Assembly (NCBI RefSeq): GCF_900116145.1
Contig: NZ_FPAB01000003.1
Location: 265,822-329,821, forward strand
Origin: Streptomyces harbinensis
Lineage (GTDB): Bacteria > Actinomycetota > Actinomycetes > Streptomycetales > Streptomycetaceae
DNA length: 64,000 nt
Reading direction: 5' to 3'
Positions 36,869 through 46,439 of this stretch are shown here, piece after piece. The notes under the pieces are model-generated. The model saw only the letters and a program-made list of their open reading frames with translations, made no database searches and was not told where the DNA came from. Positions within the stretch are counted from its first letter, which is position 1; every line of letters starts with the position of its first letter. Made by a program: the position numbers and the translations under genes.

Positions 36869-37669
36869 TCAGAACCGGGCCGCGTGCTCCCGCGCCCACT
36901 GGGCGAAGGTGCGCGCCGGCCGGTCCAGGAGGCGGCGTACGGTGTCGTCGACCGTGGTGGCCTCCGGCGGCGGATCGGCGTGCCAGCCCAGTACGAAGTC
37001 GGCGTCCGCGCGGGAGACTCCGGCGGCCAGCAGCCGCTCGACGGCCTGTTCGTGGCTGATCCGCTCCAGGCGGACGGTGCGGCCGATCGCGCGGGACAGG
37101 ATGGCGAGCCGTTCCCCGGTGGTCAGGGCCTCCGGCCCGGTGAGCGTGTACGCCCGCCCGGTGTGCCCGTCCGCCAGCAGGCAGGTGGCCGCGACCGCGC
37201 CGATGTCGGCCTCGTGGACGACGGCGCTGGGGAAGTCGTGCGCCTCGCGCACCACGCCCCCGGCGCGGATGGAGTCGATCCAGGTCAGCGCGTTCGACAT
37301 GAACTCCTGCGGCTCCAGCCGCGTCCACTCCACGCCCGATTCCGCGACCGCCTGTTCGACCGGCCCCACCCAGCCGCCCCACAGGACGGTGATGCGCCGC
37401 ACCCCCGCCGCGACGGCCCGGCGGACCAGTTCGGGGCCCGTCTCGGTGAGGCCCGCCGTCATCGTGATGTGCAGCCGGTCGGCGCCGTCGAGGGCGGCGC
37501 CCAGTGTCTGGGGCGCGGTGTGGGTACCGCGCACCCACTCCACTCCGTCGCCGGCCGGTGCGGTGGCGGGGTCGCGGGTCAGGGCGCGGACGGGCTCTCC
37601 CCGGCGGACCAGTTCCGCCACGATGTGCCGTCCGGTGTTTCCGGTGGCGCCTGTTACCAAGGTCGTCAT
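36869..37669 (-). CDS. NmrA-like NAD(P)-binding oxidoreductase, SoxR-type promoter
   Basis: 266 residues: MTTLVTGATGNTGRHIVAELVRRGEPVRALTRDP begins a NAD(P)-binding fold, followed by VRRITVLWGG, EWTRLEPQEFMSN, VHEADIGAVAATCLL and LTGPEALTTGERLAILSRAIGR. It resembles the redox-responsive NmrA/epimerase-like genes of Streptomyces. The promoter at 37677-37707 has the 19-bp spacer and dyad of SoxR targets, and transcription should begin at or next to ATG 37669, giving a leaderless message. Probably a quinone or electrophile reductase or redox sensor. Confidence 0.83.
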   Translation of the reverse strand: MTTLVTGATGNTGRHIVAELVRRGEPVRALTRDPATAPAGDGVEWVRGTHTAPQTLGAALDGADRLHITMTAGLTETGPELVRRAVAAGVRRITVLWGGWVGPVEQAVAESGVEWTRLEPQEFMSNALTWIDSIRAGGVVREAHDFPSAVVHEADIGAVAATCLLADGHTGRAYTLTGPEALTTGERLAILSRAIGRTVRLERISHEQAVERLLAAGVSRADADFVLGWHADPPPEATTVDDTVRRLLDRPARTFAQWAREHAARF

Positions 37670-37676
37670 GAGGGAG

Positions 37677-37707
37677 ACCGTAAAAGTTCAAGGTGACTTG
37701 AGGTCAA
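37677..37707 (-). promoter_or_regulatory. SoxR-like box in a 19-bp-spaced promoter
   Basis: On the minus strand TTGACC (37707-37702), 19-bp spacer, TACGGT (37682-37677). Within and around the spacer lies CCTCAAGTCACCTTGAAC (37703-37686), which matches the SoxR consensus CCTCAAG....CTTGAGG at all but the last bases. The overlong spacer is the hallmark of MerR-family activation. Confidence 0.72.
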
Positions 37708-37774
37708 GGGCGGTGCCGGCAACACGGATCGCGGCACCGCCCGGGCGCCCGGCGGTGGCGTTAGGTTCGGGAGC

Positions 37775-38485
37775 ATGCCCCTTCACCACTCGCACCGGCA
37801 CCATCAGGAGCAGCTCCAGCCACGCTGGAGCGGCGTGGACGCGTACTTCTCCGGGCTGCTGTCACCCGACGACGAGATCCTCACCGCCGCCCTGCTCAAC
37901 AGCGACGCCGCCGGGCTGCCGCCCATCAACGTGGCGCCGAACCAGGGCAAGCTGCTCCAGCTGCTCGCCCAGCTCCAGGGCGCGCGGCGGATTCTGGAGA
38001 TCGGGACGCTCGGCGGGTACAGCACCATCTGGCTGGGCCGGGCGCTGCCGCAGGACGGGAGCGGCCGGCTGATCACGCTGGAGTACGACCCGGTGTTCGC
38101 CGATGTCGCGCGGCGCAATCTGTACCGGGCCGGGCTCGCCGAGACGGTCGAGGTGCGGGTGGGGGCGGCGCTGGACTCGCTGGCCGCGCTGGTCGCGGAG
38201 GGCACCGAGCCGTTCGATCTGGTCTTCCTGGACGCCGATAAGCCGGACAATCCGCGCTATCTGGAGTGGGCGCTGAAGCTGACCCGGCCGGGCGGTCTGA
38301 TCGTCGCGGACAACATCGTGCGGGACGGCGCGGTCGCCGATGCCGACAGCACCGACGCGGCGGTCCTGGGCGTCCGGGGGTTCTTCGAACGCGTCGCCCA
38401 GGACGACCGGTTGTCCGCCACCGCCGTGCAGACCGTCGGCAGCAAGGGGTACGACGGCTTCGCCCTCGTCCGTGTGATCGGTTAA
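37775..38485 (+). CDS. SAM-dependent O-methyltransferase
   Basis: 236 residues of the small cation-dependent catechol/caffeoyl-CoA type. SAM motif LEIGTLGGYSTIWLGRAL near 73-90, acidic LEYDP, metal site LVFLDADKPDNPRYLEW near 145-161, and GGLIVADNIVRDG near 169-181. A His/Gln-rich N-terminus (HHSHRHHQEQ) is unusual. Divergent from the SoxR-box NmrA gene. Substrate unknown; phenolic or catechol substrates are usual. Confidence 0.88.
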   Translation: MPLHHSHRHHQEQLQPRWSGVDAYFSGLLSPDDEILTAALLNSDAAGLPPINVAPNQGKLLQLLAQLQGARRILEIGTLGGYSTIWLGRALPQDGSGRLITLEYDPVFADVARRNLYRAGLAETVEVRVGAALDSLAALVAEGTEPFDLVFLDADKPDNPRYLEWALKLTRPGGLIVADNIVRDGAVADADSTDAAVLGVRGFFERVAQDDRLSATAVQTVGSKGYDGFALVRVIG

Positions 38486-38592
38486 ACGTTCAAAGGGCCT
38501 ACCGGGCAAGGCCGTTCTCTGATGAGGTGTCTCCCGCACCCCACCCGTCACAGCGCAGCGTCCGCCGTGTGCGCACCCATCCCGGAGCGGTC

Positions 38593-38940
38593 ATGTTCAT
38601 CGGCTACGGCGTCGTCAGCGTCCTGCTCTCCGCCATCCTCATCGGCACGGCTGCCGTCTCCCTGTCCGGAAACGCCCAGTACCGCGCCAATCTCCGGGAG
38701 CTGCGGGTGCCCGATGCCTGGCAGCCCCGGCTGGCGGTCACCAAACTCGCGGGCGGGGCGGGGCTGCTGGCCGGTCTGGTGGCCGTGCCGCTGGGTGTGG
38801 TGGCCGCGTCCGGGGTCGTCTGCTACTTCATCGGGGCCGTGCTGATCCATCTGCGCGCCGGTGACCGGGGGCTCGTCCCGCCCATCGTCTCCGGCCTGCT
38901 CGCCGTGGCCGCGCTGATTCTGCGACTCGCCTCCGCGTGA
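38593..38940 (+). CDS. DoxX-like small membrane protein
   Basis: 115 residues with four hydrophobic helices: MFIGYGVVSVLLSAILIGTAAVSL, LRVPDAWQPRLAVTKLAGGAGLLAGLV, GVVCYFIGAVLIHLRAGD, IVSGLLAVAALIL. The sequence and the LRAGD motif after helix 3 match the DoxX-like family; function is unclear. ATG 38593 is the only start at the family length. It precedes the glycosyltransferase gene by 13 bp and may share its transcript. Confidence 0.78.
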   Translation: MFIGYGVVSVLLSAILIGTAAVSLSGNAQYRANLRELRVPDAWQPRLAVTKLAGGAGLLAGLVAVPLGVVAASGVVCYFIGAVLIHLRAGDRGLVPPIVSGLLAVAALILRLASA

Positions 38941-38953
38941 GGTCCCGGTCTGC

Positions 38954-40114
38954 TTGACTGACCCGGTGCGGGTTCTTCATGTGGTCACATTGCACACCCC
39001 GACCCACGCGTTCGGCGGCCCGACCCGGGTGGCGCTCAACCTCTGCCGGGGGGTGCGCGAGCGCGGCCACGAAGCCGTGCTGCTCGCCCTCGGCGACGGG
39101 TTCCCGCCCGGTGCGCCGCTGCCGCGCCGGGTGGACGGCGTACCGGTGCGGCTGTTCCCGGCCCGGCACGTGCTGCCCCGGTTCGAGGTCAGCGGCATCA
39201 CCTCACCGGCGCTGCTGGCCCGCGCCCACGCGTACATCCGCTCCGCCGACCTGGTGCATGTGCATCTGATGCGGGACCTGATCACGCTGCCGTTCGCGCT
39301 GATCGCCCTGCACAGCGGCCGGCCGCTGGTCCTCCAGACCCACGGCATGGTCGATCCGACCGAGAAGCGGGTCGCCCGGCTCGTGGACGTCCTCGGGATG
39401 CGCCGGGTGCTGCGGCGCGCGGACGCCGTGCTGCATCTGACCGAGCGCGAGCGGCGCGAGACGGCCGCCGTGGTGGCGCCGGATCCGATCGCGCCCGCTC
39501 ACCGGCTGGTCAACGGGGTGCCGGCCCGCGAGCGGCGCCCCGCGCGGGACCCGGGCCGGCCGCCCACCGTCCTCTATCTGGCGCGGGTGCAGGAGGGCAA
39601 GCGGCCCCAGGACTTCGTGCGGGCCATGCCCGCCGTGCTCGCCCGCCACCCCGGGGCCCGGTTCGTGCTGGCCGGGCCGGACACCGGGGCGCTGCCCGCG
39701 ACGCTCGCCCTGGCCGACGAGCTGGGGGTACGCGGGTCGCTGGAGGTGCCCGGTGGCCTGGACGGCCCCGAGGTGCTGCGGCGGCTGCGGGCGGCCGATG
39801 TGTTCGTGCTGCCGTCCGTGCAGGACGCGTTCTCCGTCTCCGTGCTGGAGGCGATGTCGGTCGGCACCCCGGTGGTCATCACCGCCACCACGGGCCTGGC
39901 GCCGGACGTGGCGGAGGCGGGCGCGGGGCGGGTGGTGGCCCACCCCGGCGAGGTCGCGGGCGCCGTCCTGGACCTGCTCGACCCGGCGGCCAACGAGCGG
40001 GCCTCGCTGGCCGCCTGGGACCTGGTGCGGCGCCGGTTCACCCTGGACGCCGTCGTCGGTGAGCTGCTCGGTCTCTACCGGAGCCTCCACCGGGGCGACG
40101 ATCGGGCCGGCTAG
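38954..40114 (+). CDS. GT4-family glycosyltransferase
   Basis: 386 residues, GT-B fold: N-terminal VLHVVTLHTPTHAFGGPTRVALNLCRGVRERGHEA, C-terminal donor domain VLYLARVQEGKRPQDFVRAMPAVL, FVLAGPDTG and VFVLPSVQDAFSVSVLEAMSVGTPVVIT (the E-x7-E-type donor loop). TTG 38954 is about 12 bases behind GAGG; GTG 38966 is an alternative. The stop TAG at 40112-40114 lies in a CTAG that is also the stop of the convergent GT2 gene. Second half of the glycan locus. Confidence 0.86.
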   Translation: MTDPVRVLHVVTLHTPTHAFGGPTRVALNLCRGVRERGHEAVLLALGDGFPPGAPLPRRVDGVPVRLFPARHVLPRFEVSGITSPALLARAHAYIRSADLVHVHLMRDLITLPFALIALHSGRPLVLQTHGMVDPTEKRVARLVDVLGMRRVLRRADAVLHLTERERRETAAVVAPDPIAPAHRLVNGVPARERRPARDPGRPPTVLYLARVQEGKRPQDFVRAMPAVLARHPGARFVLAGPDTGALPATLALADELGVRGSLEVPGGLDGPEVLRRLRAADVFVLPSVQDAFSVSVLEAMSVGTPVVITATTGLAPDVAEAGAGRVVAHPGEVAGAVLDLLDPAANERASLAAWDLVRRRFTLDAVVGELLGLYRSLHRGDDRAG

Positions 40115-40944
40115 AGCCGGGACTCCGCCAGCTCCCGCGCCTTCACCCCGATCTGCCAGCGGTAGAAGCTCATCGCCAGCGCGTAGTCGAGCCCGGCACG
40201 GCCGTCCAGGAAGCCGCGCTTGTAGAGGTAGGCGTAGCCGAAGGACACCAGCGGCTTGAAGGGCGCCCGGTGGAAGAGCTGGCCCTGCCGGGTCTTCGCC
40301 GCCCGGATCTGCTCGCGCACCTCGGGGTTCAGCTCCAGCCACGCCTCCCAGTCCGAGTACCGGTTGTGCCGGTCGAACCAGGTGGCCACCGGGTCCAGGT
40401 CGCGGTGCTCGATCGGGGCCCGCAGCCGGTACGCCGGGTGGGCCAGCGGCTGGTAGTGGCCCTCCTGTTCGCCCATGCCGGGGGCGTCCAGATCGTCCGG
40501 CTCCGGGAAGCGGGCCCGGGTGCGGTCCAGCAGGGCGCGCTTGACGATGGTGTAGCCGTGCCGCAGCCGCCGGCCGCCGAACCAGTACCCGAGGGGGATG
40601 TCGAACGCCGCCGGTTTCACCGGCCGCCCGTCGAAGAAGATCCGCCGCAATTCGGCGAGCAGTTCGGGGCTGGGCGTCTCGTCCCCGTCCAGGAAGAACA
40701 CCCAGTCGGTGCCGGTGTGCACCCGGTCCAGACACCACTGCTTCTTCTTCGGGTAGGCGCCGTTCCAGGTGTACGGGACGACCTCGGCGCCGGCCGCCTT
40801 GGCCAGCTTGCGGGTGTGGTCCGTGCTGTCGGAGTCCACCACGACCACCGCCTCGAAGTGGTGGATGACGGAGCGCACCGTGGAGGTGATGTTCTCCGCC
40901 TCGTTCTTCGTCGGGATCACCACGACGATGGGCAGTTTCCTCAT
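40111..40944 (-). CDS. GT2-family glycosyltransferase
   Basis: 277 residues. VVVIPTKNEAENITSTVRSVIHHFEAVVVVDSDSTDHT begins a GT-A fold; FFLDGDE is the DxD metal site (near 89-95), and the C-terminal part (LVSFGYAYLYKRGFLDGRAGLDYALAMSFYRW) matches LPS core KdtX/WaaE-like transferases. It is coupled to the DUF732-like gene upstream by an ATGA overlap and ends within the shared CTAG. Probably adds a sugar to the surface glycan. Confidence 0.86.
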   Translation of the reverse strand: MRKLPIVVVIPTKNEAENITSTVRSVIHHFEAVVVVDSDSTDHTRKLAKAAGAEVVPYTWNGAYPKKKQWCLDRVHTGTDWVFFLDGDETPSPELLAELRRIFFDGRPVKPAAFDIPLGYWFGGRRLRHGYTIVKRALLDRTRARFPEPDDLDAPGMGEQEGHYQPLAHPAYRLRAPIEHRDLDPVATWFDRHNRYSDWEAWLELNPEVREQIRAAKTRQGQLFHRAPFKPLVSFGYAYLYKRGFLDGRAGLDYALAMSFYRWQIGVKARELAESRL

Positions 40945-41534
40945 CGGTCGGCCGTCTCCTCTTCCTCTTCCGCGCGGTCGAGCAGGTCCCCGTACTCGGG
41001 GCACAGATGGGTGATCGCGGCGGCGGCCTGCGGGATCTCGCCGTCGCGCAGCGCGGCCACCGTCTCCTCCTCGGTGGCGTGCCGGCCGAGGTAGCCGAGG
41101 CGGTCGCACGCCTCGGTGCCCAGCTCCAGTACGGCCGCCGGGTCGGTGCCCGCGGGCACCTCGGAGGTGTCGGACAGCGCGGCGACGAAGCCGCGCTGAT
41201 CGGCCGTCAGGCCGGCCGGGGCGGCGCCGGGCCCTTCGGCGGGCGGGTCCTGCGGCGCGGGAGCCGGTTCCCCGTCCCCGGGGCCGCCGTCCGCCGGCCC
41301 CGGGCCGGCCGCGTCGGCATCGCCCTCCCCGTCCTCCGTCTCCTGCTCGGCACCCGCGTTCGCGTCCCGGTCGGGCTGCGCACCGCCGTCCGCCGCCGCG
41401 TCCGGGCGCTCTCCGCCCACGGTCACCTCGCCGCCACCGCTGCGGACCGAGCACTGGTTCAGCACCAGCACCCCGCCCACCGTCAGCAGCATCGCCAGCG
41501 CCAGCACCAGCCGGTATCGCCGCATCCACGCCAT
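40941..41534 (-). CDS. Membrane-anchored protein with DUF732-like domain
   Basis: 197 residues. A single N-terminal hydrophobic segment (YRLVLALAMLLTVGGVLVLNQ), then a long acidic Ala/Gly/Pro/Glu linker (about 35-105), then a compact helical domain with two cysteines (GFVAALSDTSEVPAGTDPAAVLELGTEACDRL ... ITHLCPEYGDLL), which fits the DUF732 layout seen in mycobacteria and streptomycetes. Probably an exported, membrane-tethered domain. Its ATG overlaps the stop of the LamG protein gene by one base, and its own stop overlaps GT2. Confidence 0.7.
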   Translation of the reverse strand: MAWMRRYRLVLALAMLLTVGGVLVLNQCSVRSGGGEVTVGGERPDAAADGGAQPDRDANAGAEQETEDGEGDADAAGPGPADGGPGDGEPAPAPQDPPAEGPGAAPAGLTADQRGFVAALSDTSEVPAGTDPAAVLELGTEACDRLGYLGRHATEEETVAALRDGEIPQAAAAITHLCPEYGDLLDRAEEEEETADR

Positions 41535-44320
41535 CACGGCGCCCCGAACGTCAGGAGCAGCTGCGGCCGGTTGGCCTCGGCGGACGACTCGCGCGCGTAC
41601 AGCCACAGGCTGTCGTCGCCCTCGCTCACCAGCGCCACGTTCAGCTGCCCGCCCAGCGACCCGCGCACCGTCGCCACCGTCAGCGGCACCGTGTACGTCC
41701 CGCCGACCTCCTCCGGCGCGCTCAGGGTGCCCAGCACCCCGGTGCCCAGCGCCGGCCGGCTGCTGTACGTGGTGCCCGTCTCCGTCCACGACCCGGTGAC
41801 CGGCACCACCGTGAAGTCGTCCACCGACCCCGCCACCGGGTCCGTGGTCACCCGCACCCGCAGCGCCGCGCTCTTCAGCACCGTCCCGGACGGCGCGGTG
41901 GGCAGCTGGAAGCGCAGATAGCTCTCGTAGCCGGGCGTGCCGCGCACCGCCAGATTCTGGTGCGTGCCGTAATTGGCGCTCACCGCCGCCGCGTTGACGT
42001 ACGTGTCGGCGACCGGCGCCAGCCGGGTGACGGTGTCCACCGGCTGCGACGCCGCCTGGTAGTGCGCCGTGACCCGGGCGGCCGACAACTGCGCCCCGTA
42101 CACGGCGGTCTCGTCCAGCTGCCCGTCGAAGAAGTCGCTCGCCGGCCGCGACGCCAGTCCGGCCGTGGAGTCGCCGCCGGTGCGCCACCAGCCGGTGCGG
42201 TCGCGCACCTGGGTGACCGAGGTGTTGCTGGCGACCTGCGTGCCGTCCACGTACAGCCGCATGCCGTTCGCCCCGACCGAGGCGACCACGTGGTGCCACC
42301 TCCCGTCGTTGTACCGGGCGGTGCCGCCGCTGGTGATGGTGCGCAGCGCCGTGTCGTAGACGCCGAAGGACAGCCGGCCGTCGTTCAGCATGTACAGATT
42401 GTTGTCGCGCACGGTGCTCGGCTGGAGGGTGCGGTTGCCGAGCCCGATCAGCTTGCCGCCGCGCGTGGTGGTGGTCTTGAACCAGGTCTCGACCGTGAAC
42501 CGGGTCAGCCCCGCGTAGCTGCGGTCGCTGTAGGTGTACGTGGACGCCCCGTCGTAGCCGACGCCGGCCGCGCCGGGGCCCGGGACCGCGCCCGGGGTGA
42601 CGCCGCGCTGCGGGCCGTTGCGGTGCACGCCGTTGGCCCGGTTGTTCGCGGAGGCGTCGGTGACCAGGTTCCCCCACGTCTCGTCGTACCGCCAGTACAG
42701 CAGCGGATTGTCGGCGCGCACCGCCTGCACGTAGGGCTGGGTGCCGGAGGCGACCGTCGCGGAGACCGGGGTGGACAGCGCCGAGGTGTTGCCGGCCCCG
42801 TCGGTGGCGGTGATCCGGTAGCTGTGGGTGGCGCCCGGGCTCACCGCCGTGTCGACGAACGTCTGCTGCGGCCGGCGCCAGGGCACCGACTCGGCCTCCC
42901 GGATGTGGATCGGGGTGGCGGCCCCGTCCCGGTAGACGCGGTACGTCAGCAGGTGGTCGTCCAGGTCGATGCTGGGCCGCCAGTTGACCTCGATCTGCCC
43001 GGGGGTGTGCGAGGAGGCGTACACCTCGGTCATCGACGGATTGCCGGTGTCGGGCCGGTTGGCGAACCGGGTGAGGCCCCACTGCGGCTGCCCGTTGACG
43101 GTGGTGAAGCCGCCGCCCACCCACAGGAAGTCCCGGCCGTCGGTGGGGTGGTCGAGCGCCGCCTGCAGCACGCGCGGGCCCAGCGCCTCGCCCAGGCCGT
43201 CGTTGGTGTTGGGGAACCAGCCCAGCAGCTTGGGGTCGTGCACCGACTGGGCCAGCAGGTGGTAGCGCTCCTGGTTGGGGAACTCTCCCATGGAGGAGCA
43301 GTCGTGCGCGTGGTGCCCGCTGTACAGCACCTCCTGGTAGACCTCCACCGCCTGGGTGGCGCCCAGGCAGGTGTCCCGCCACCGCTCGTTGAGGTCGCTG
43401 TGGTTGAGCGCGATCCGGCCGTCGAAGACGCCGGAGCCGGTGCCCTCGTTACCGGTGTAGAAGCCGGTGGCGTCCACCGCGATGTCCTGCACGGTGGAGG
43501 TGCGTTCGATGAAGCCGAGCGGGTACGTGCGAACGACTGAGCCGGTGTCGGCGCGCACCACCGCAAGGGCGTGCGAGTCGGCGCCGTTGACGGTGAAGAA
43601 GTCGCCGCCGAGGTACACCCGGCTGCCGTCCGGGGAGAGTTCCACCGCCTTGCCCACCTCGTCGGCGTTCGCCACCCAGGAGGTGAGGGCGCCCTCGGGG
43701 GTGACGGCCGCGAACCGGGACCTGGCGGTGCTGTTGATCTGGGTGAAGTTGCCGCCCAGGTACACCCGGTCCTCGCTCACCGCGAAGGAGCTGACCATGG
43801 AGTTGGCCGCGACCGGGAAGTTCTTGCGGGTGCAGCCGGGCAGGTCGAACGCGGCCACCGAGGAGGCCCCCACCCCGTTGACCGAGCCGAAGGTGCCGCC
43901 CACGTACAGCGTCCGCCCGTCCGGGGACACCTCCAGCGCGCGCACCGTCGCGGTGCCGCTGCCGACCGTGAACCGCAGATCGCACTCGACCGGCTCCCCG
44001 GTGGCCGCGTCCAGCGCCACGAAGTTGTCCACCGGCGTCTCCTGGGTGCCGGAGGCGGCACCGGGCGGCCGGACGGTGGAGAAGGTGCCGCCGACGAACA
44101 CCGTGCCGTCCGCCTCCGCCAGGGCGTGCACGATGCCGTTCGTCTGCCAGGTCGGCAGTTCGTCGGCCGTGAAGCCGACCGGCGGCGTCAGCGCCGCCGC
44201 GCTCCCGCCCCCGCCGCCGATCCCGCCGCCGCCCGCGCCCACCAGGGCACCGGCCGCCAGGGCCAGCGCCGTTCCGTACACCGTGGCCCTGCGCCACGCC
44301 CCGCGCCCACGCCGCCTCAT
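41534..44320 (-). CDS. Large exported protein: propeller-like, FN3, LamG and DNRLRE domains
   Basis: 928 residues. Signal peptide with RRRGRGAWRRATVYGTALALAAGALVGAG (Tat-like start, membrane segment). Residues about 45-450 have repeated VYLGGNF/VFVGGTFSTV/LYVGGTFGSVNG blades, suggesting a beta-propeller. A fibronectin-III-like segment (about 465-550) follows, then a LamG/concanavalin-like domain (about 555-765, FTVETWFKTTTTRGGKLIGLG, RWHHVVASV), then a DNRLRE/CBM96-like beta domain to the end (VADTYVNAAAVSANYGTHQNLAVRG, YLRFQLP). Probably binds the surface glycan or cell wall. First gene of a three-gene overlapping operon with the DUF732-like and GT2 genes. ATG 44320 has GGAAGG upstream. Confidence 0.8.
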   Translation of the reverse strand: MRRRGRGAWRRATVYGTALALAAGALVGAGGGGIGGGGGSAAALTPPVGFTADELPTWQTNGIVHALAEADGTVFVGGTFSTVRPPGAASGTQETPVDNFVALDAATGEPVECDLRFTVGSGTATVRALEVSPDGRTLYVGGTFGSVNGVGASSVAAFDLPGCTRKNFPVAANSMVSSFAVSEDRVYLGGNFTQINSTARSRFAAVTPEGALTSWVANADEVGKAVELSPDGSRVYLGGDFFTVNGADSHALAVVRADTGSVVRTYPLGFIERTSTVQDIAVDATGFYTGNEGTGSGVFDGRIALNHSDLNERWRDTCLGATQAVEVYQEVLYSGHHAHDCSSMGEFPNQERYHLLAQSVHDPKLLGWFPNTNDGLGEALGPRVLQAALDHPTDGRDFLWVGGGFTTVNGQPQWGLTRFANRPDTGNPSMTEVYASSHTPGQIEVNWRPSIDLDDHLLTYRVYRDGAATPIHIREAESVPWRRPQQTFVDTAVSPGATHSYRITATDGAGNTSALSTPVSATVASGTQPYVQAVRADNPLLYWRYDETWGNLVTDASANNRANGVHRNGPQRGVTPGAVPGPGAAGVGYDGASTYTYSDRSYAGLTRFTVETWFKTTTTRGGKLIGLGNRTLQPSTVRDNNLYMLNDGRLSFGVYDTALRTITSGGTARYNDGRWHHVVASVGANGMRLYVDGTQVASNTSVTQVRDRTGWWRTGGDSTAGLASRPASDFFDGQLDETAVYGAQLSAARVTAHYQAASQPVDTVTRLAPVADTYVNAAAVSANYGTHQNLAVRGTPGYESYLRFQLPTAPSGTVLKSAALRVRVTTDPVAGSVDDFTVVPVTGSWTETGTTYSSRPALGTGVLGTLSAPEEVGGTYTVPLTVATVRGSLGGQLNVALVSEGDDSLWLYARESSAEANRPQLLLTFGAP

Positions 44321-44367
44321 CGCACGCCTTCCATCCCGACTCGCTGTCCTCTCACCGGCCGGCCCGC

Positions 44368-45381
44368 TCACCGGTCCACCCGTACCCGGGCACCGCTCAA
44401 CTCGTCCTCCAGCGCCGTGATGTCGGCCGCCACCATCAGCCGGGCCAGCTCGCGCCAGCGCACCCGCGGCTCCCAGCCCAGCGTCTCGCGCGCCTTGCCC
44501 GCGTCACCGATCAGCGCGTCCACCTCGCTGGGCCGCTCGTACTTGGGGTCGAACCGCACATGGTCCGTCCACTCCAGATCTGCCGCGGCGAACGCCTCGG
44601 CCAGGAAGTCCCGTACCCGCGCCGCGTCCCCGGTGGCCACCACGTAGTCGTCCGGCACCTCCCGCTGGAGCATGCGCCACATCGCCTCGACATACTCCGG
44701 CGCGTAGCCCCAGTCCCGTACCGCGTCCAGATTGCCCAGATACAGCTTGTCCTGGAGCCCGGCCCTGATCCGGGCCACCGCACGGGTGATCTTGCGGGTC
44801 ACGAAGGTCTCACCACGGCGCGGCGACTCATGGTTGAACAGAATCCCGTTCACCGCGAACATCCCGTACGCCTCGCGGTAGTTCACGGTCGACCAGTAGC
44901 TGAACACCTTGGCGCAGCCGTACGGGCTGCGCGGATGGAACGGCGTCCCCTCGTGCTGCGGGGGCGGCGCCGCGCCGAACATCTCCGAGGACGACGCCTG
45001 GTACACCCGGGCCGGCACCCCGCTGGCCCGGATCGCCTCCAGCAGCCGCAGCGCGCCGAGCCCGGTCACGTCCCCGGTGTACAGCGGCGCGTCGAAGGAG
45101 ACCCGCACATGCGACTGCGCGCCCAGGTTGTACACCTCGTCGGGGTTCACCTCGCGCAGCAGATTGACCAGCGCCACCCCGTCCGACAGATCGGCGTGGT
45201 GCAGGATCAGCCGCCGCTCGAAGGTCTGCGGGCCCTGGTAGATGTGGTCGATCCGCTCGGTGTTGAAGGAGGAGGAGCGGCGCACCAGGCCGTGCACCGT
45301 GTACCCCTTGCCCAGCAGCAGTTCCGCCAGATACGAGCCGTCCTGCCCGGTCACCCCGGTGATCAGCGCGGTCTTGGACAT
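44368..45381 (-). CDS. gmd: GDP-mannose 4,6-dehydratase
   Basis: 337 residues, extended SDR fold: [19 protein letters not shown] at 5-23, [13 protein letters not shown] at 34-46, catalytic ASSSEMFG (Ser132, Glu133) and YGCAK (Tyr154, Lys158), plus [16 protein letters not shown], all specific to Gmd. It converts GDP-D-mannose to GDP-4-keto-6-deoxy-D-mannose. Divergent from the GDP-fucose synthase gene 83 bp away; together they make GDP-L-fucose for the glycan. An alternative end product such as GDP-rhamnose or GDP-talose would need a different reductase. Confidence 0.93.
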   Translation of the reverse strand: MSKTALITGVTGQDGSYLAELLLGKGYTVHGLVRRSSSFNTERIDHIYQGPQTFERRLILHHADLSDGVALVNLLREVNPDEVYNLGAQSHVRVSFDAPLYTGDVTGLGALRLLEAIRASGVPARVYQASSSEMFGAAPPPQHEGTPFHPRSPYGCAKVFSYWSTVNYREAYGMFAVNGILFNHESPRRGETFVTRKITRAVARIRAGLQDKLYLGNLDAVRDWGYAPEYVEAMWRMLQREVPDDYVVATGDAARVRDFLAEAFAAADLEWTDHVRFDPKYERPSEVDALIGDAGKARETLGWEPRVRWRELARLMVAADITALEDELSGARVRVDR

Positions 45382-45464
45382 CAGTGATTCTCCCAGTGGG
45401 ATGCGGAGTCGATTGAGGTGAAAGGGGGGTGGGCGCGGCGGGCGGGCTGGCAGAATCCGGGAGC

Positions 45465-46406
45465 GTGACTGCTCCCGCGCCGCTGCTGCCGCCCGCCGCC
45501 CGGATCTTCGTCGCCGGCCACCGGGGCCTGGTCGGCTCCGCCCTCACCCGCCGGCTGACGGCCGAGGGGTACCAGGTCCTCACCCGCACCCGCGCCGAAC
45601 TGGACCTGCGCGACGCCGAGGCCACCGGCGCGTACCTGCGCGAGTCCCGCCCCGACGCCGTGGTGCTGGCGGCGGCCCGGGTCGGCGGGATCATGGCCAA
45701 CGCCCGCCACCCGGTGCCGTTCCTGGAGGACAATCTGCGCATCCAGCTGTCGGTGATCGCCGGCGCGCACGCGGCGGATGTGGACCGGCTGCTGTTCCTG
45801 GGCTCCTCGTGCATCTACCCCAAGCACGCCGCCCAGCCGATCACCGAGGACGCGCTGCTCACCGGCGCGCTGGAGCCCACCAACGAGCCGTACGCGCTCG
45901 CCAAGATCGCCGGGATCACCCAGGTGCGCGGCTACCGCAAGCAGTTCGGCCGCCGCTACATCTGCGCGATGCCCACCAACCTGTACGGCCCCGGCGACAA
46001 CTTCGACCCGGAGACCTCGCACGTCCTGCCCGCCCTCATCCGCCGCTTCCACGAGGCCCGCGCGGCCGGGGCGCCCGAGGTGGTGCTGTGGGGCAGCGGC
46101 ACCCCGCGCCGGGAGTTCCTGCACAGCGACGACCTGGCCCGCGCCTGTCTGCTCCTGCTGCGCCGCTACGACGGCGACAGCCCCGTCAACGTCGGCTGCG
46201 GCGAGGACCTGACGATCGCCGAACTGGCCGCCGAGGTGGCCGCCGCCACCGGCTACACCGGCCGCGTCGGCTGGGACACCACCCGGCCGGACGGGACGCC
46301 CCGCAAGCTGCTGGACGTCTCCCGGCTCACCGCGCTGGGCTTCGCCCCCGCCGTACCGCTGGCGCGCGGCATCCGGGACACCTACGCCTGGTGGCTGGAC
46401 CACTGA
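45465..46406 (+). CDS. fcl: GDP-L-fucose synthase
   Basis: 313 residues. [13 protein letters not shown] (18-30) is the WcaG-type cofactor loop; [21 protein letters not shown] and GSSCIYPK with Ser114/Ser115, then YALAK (Tyr143, Lys147) form the active site of GDP-4-keto-6-deoxymannose epimerase/reductase. The product would be GDP-L-fucose. GTG 45465 follows GGGAG; 12 further upstream codons are open but not family-like. Divergent from gmd; the 3' end is 33 bp from the convergent priming transferase. Confidence 0.92.
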   Translation: MTAPAPLLPPAARIFVAGHRGLVGSALTRRLTAEGYQVLTRTRAELDLRDAEATGAYLRESRPDAVVLAAARVGGIMANARHPVPFLEDNLRIQLSVIAGAHAADVDRLLFLGSSCIYPKHAAQPITEDALLTGALEPTNEPYALAKIAGITQVRGYRKQFGRRYICAMPTNLYGPGDNFDPETSHVLPALIRRFHEARAAGAPEVVLWGSGTPRREFLHSDDLARACLLLLRRYDGDSPVNVGCGEDLTIAELAAEVAAATGYTGRVGWDTTRPDGTPRKLLDVSRLTALGFAPAVPLARGIRDTYAWWLDH

Positions 46407-46439
46407 CCGGCACACCCGCACCACCGCGCCCCCTCCCGC

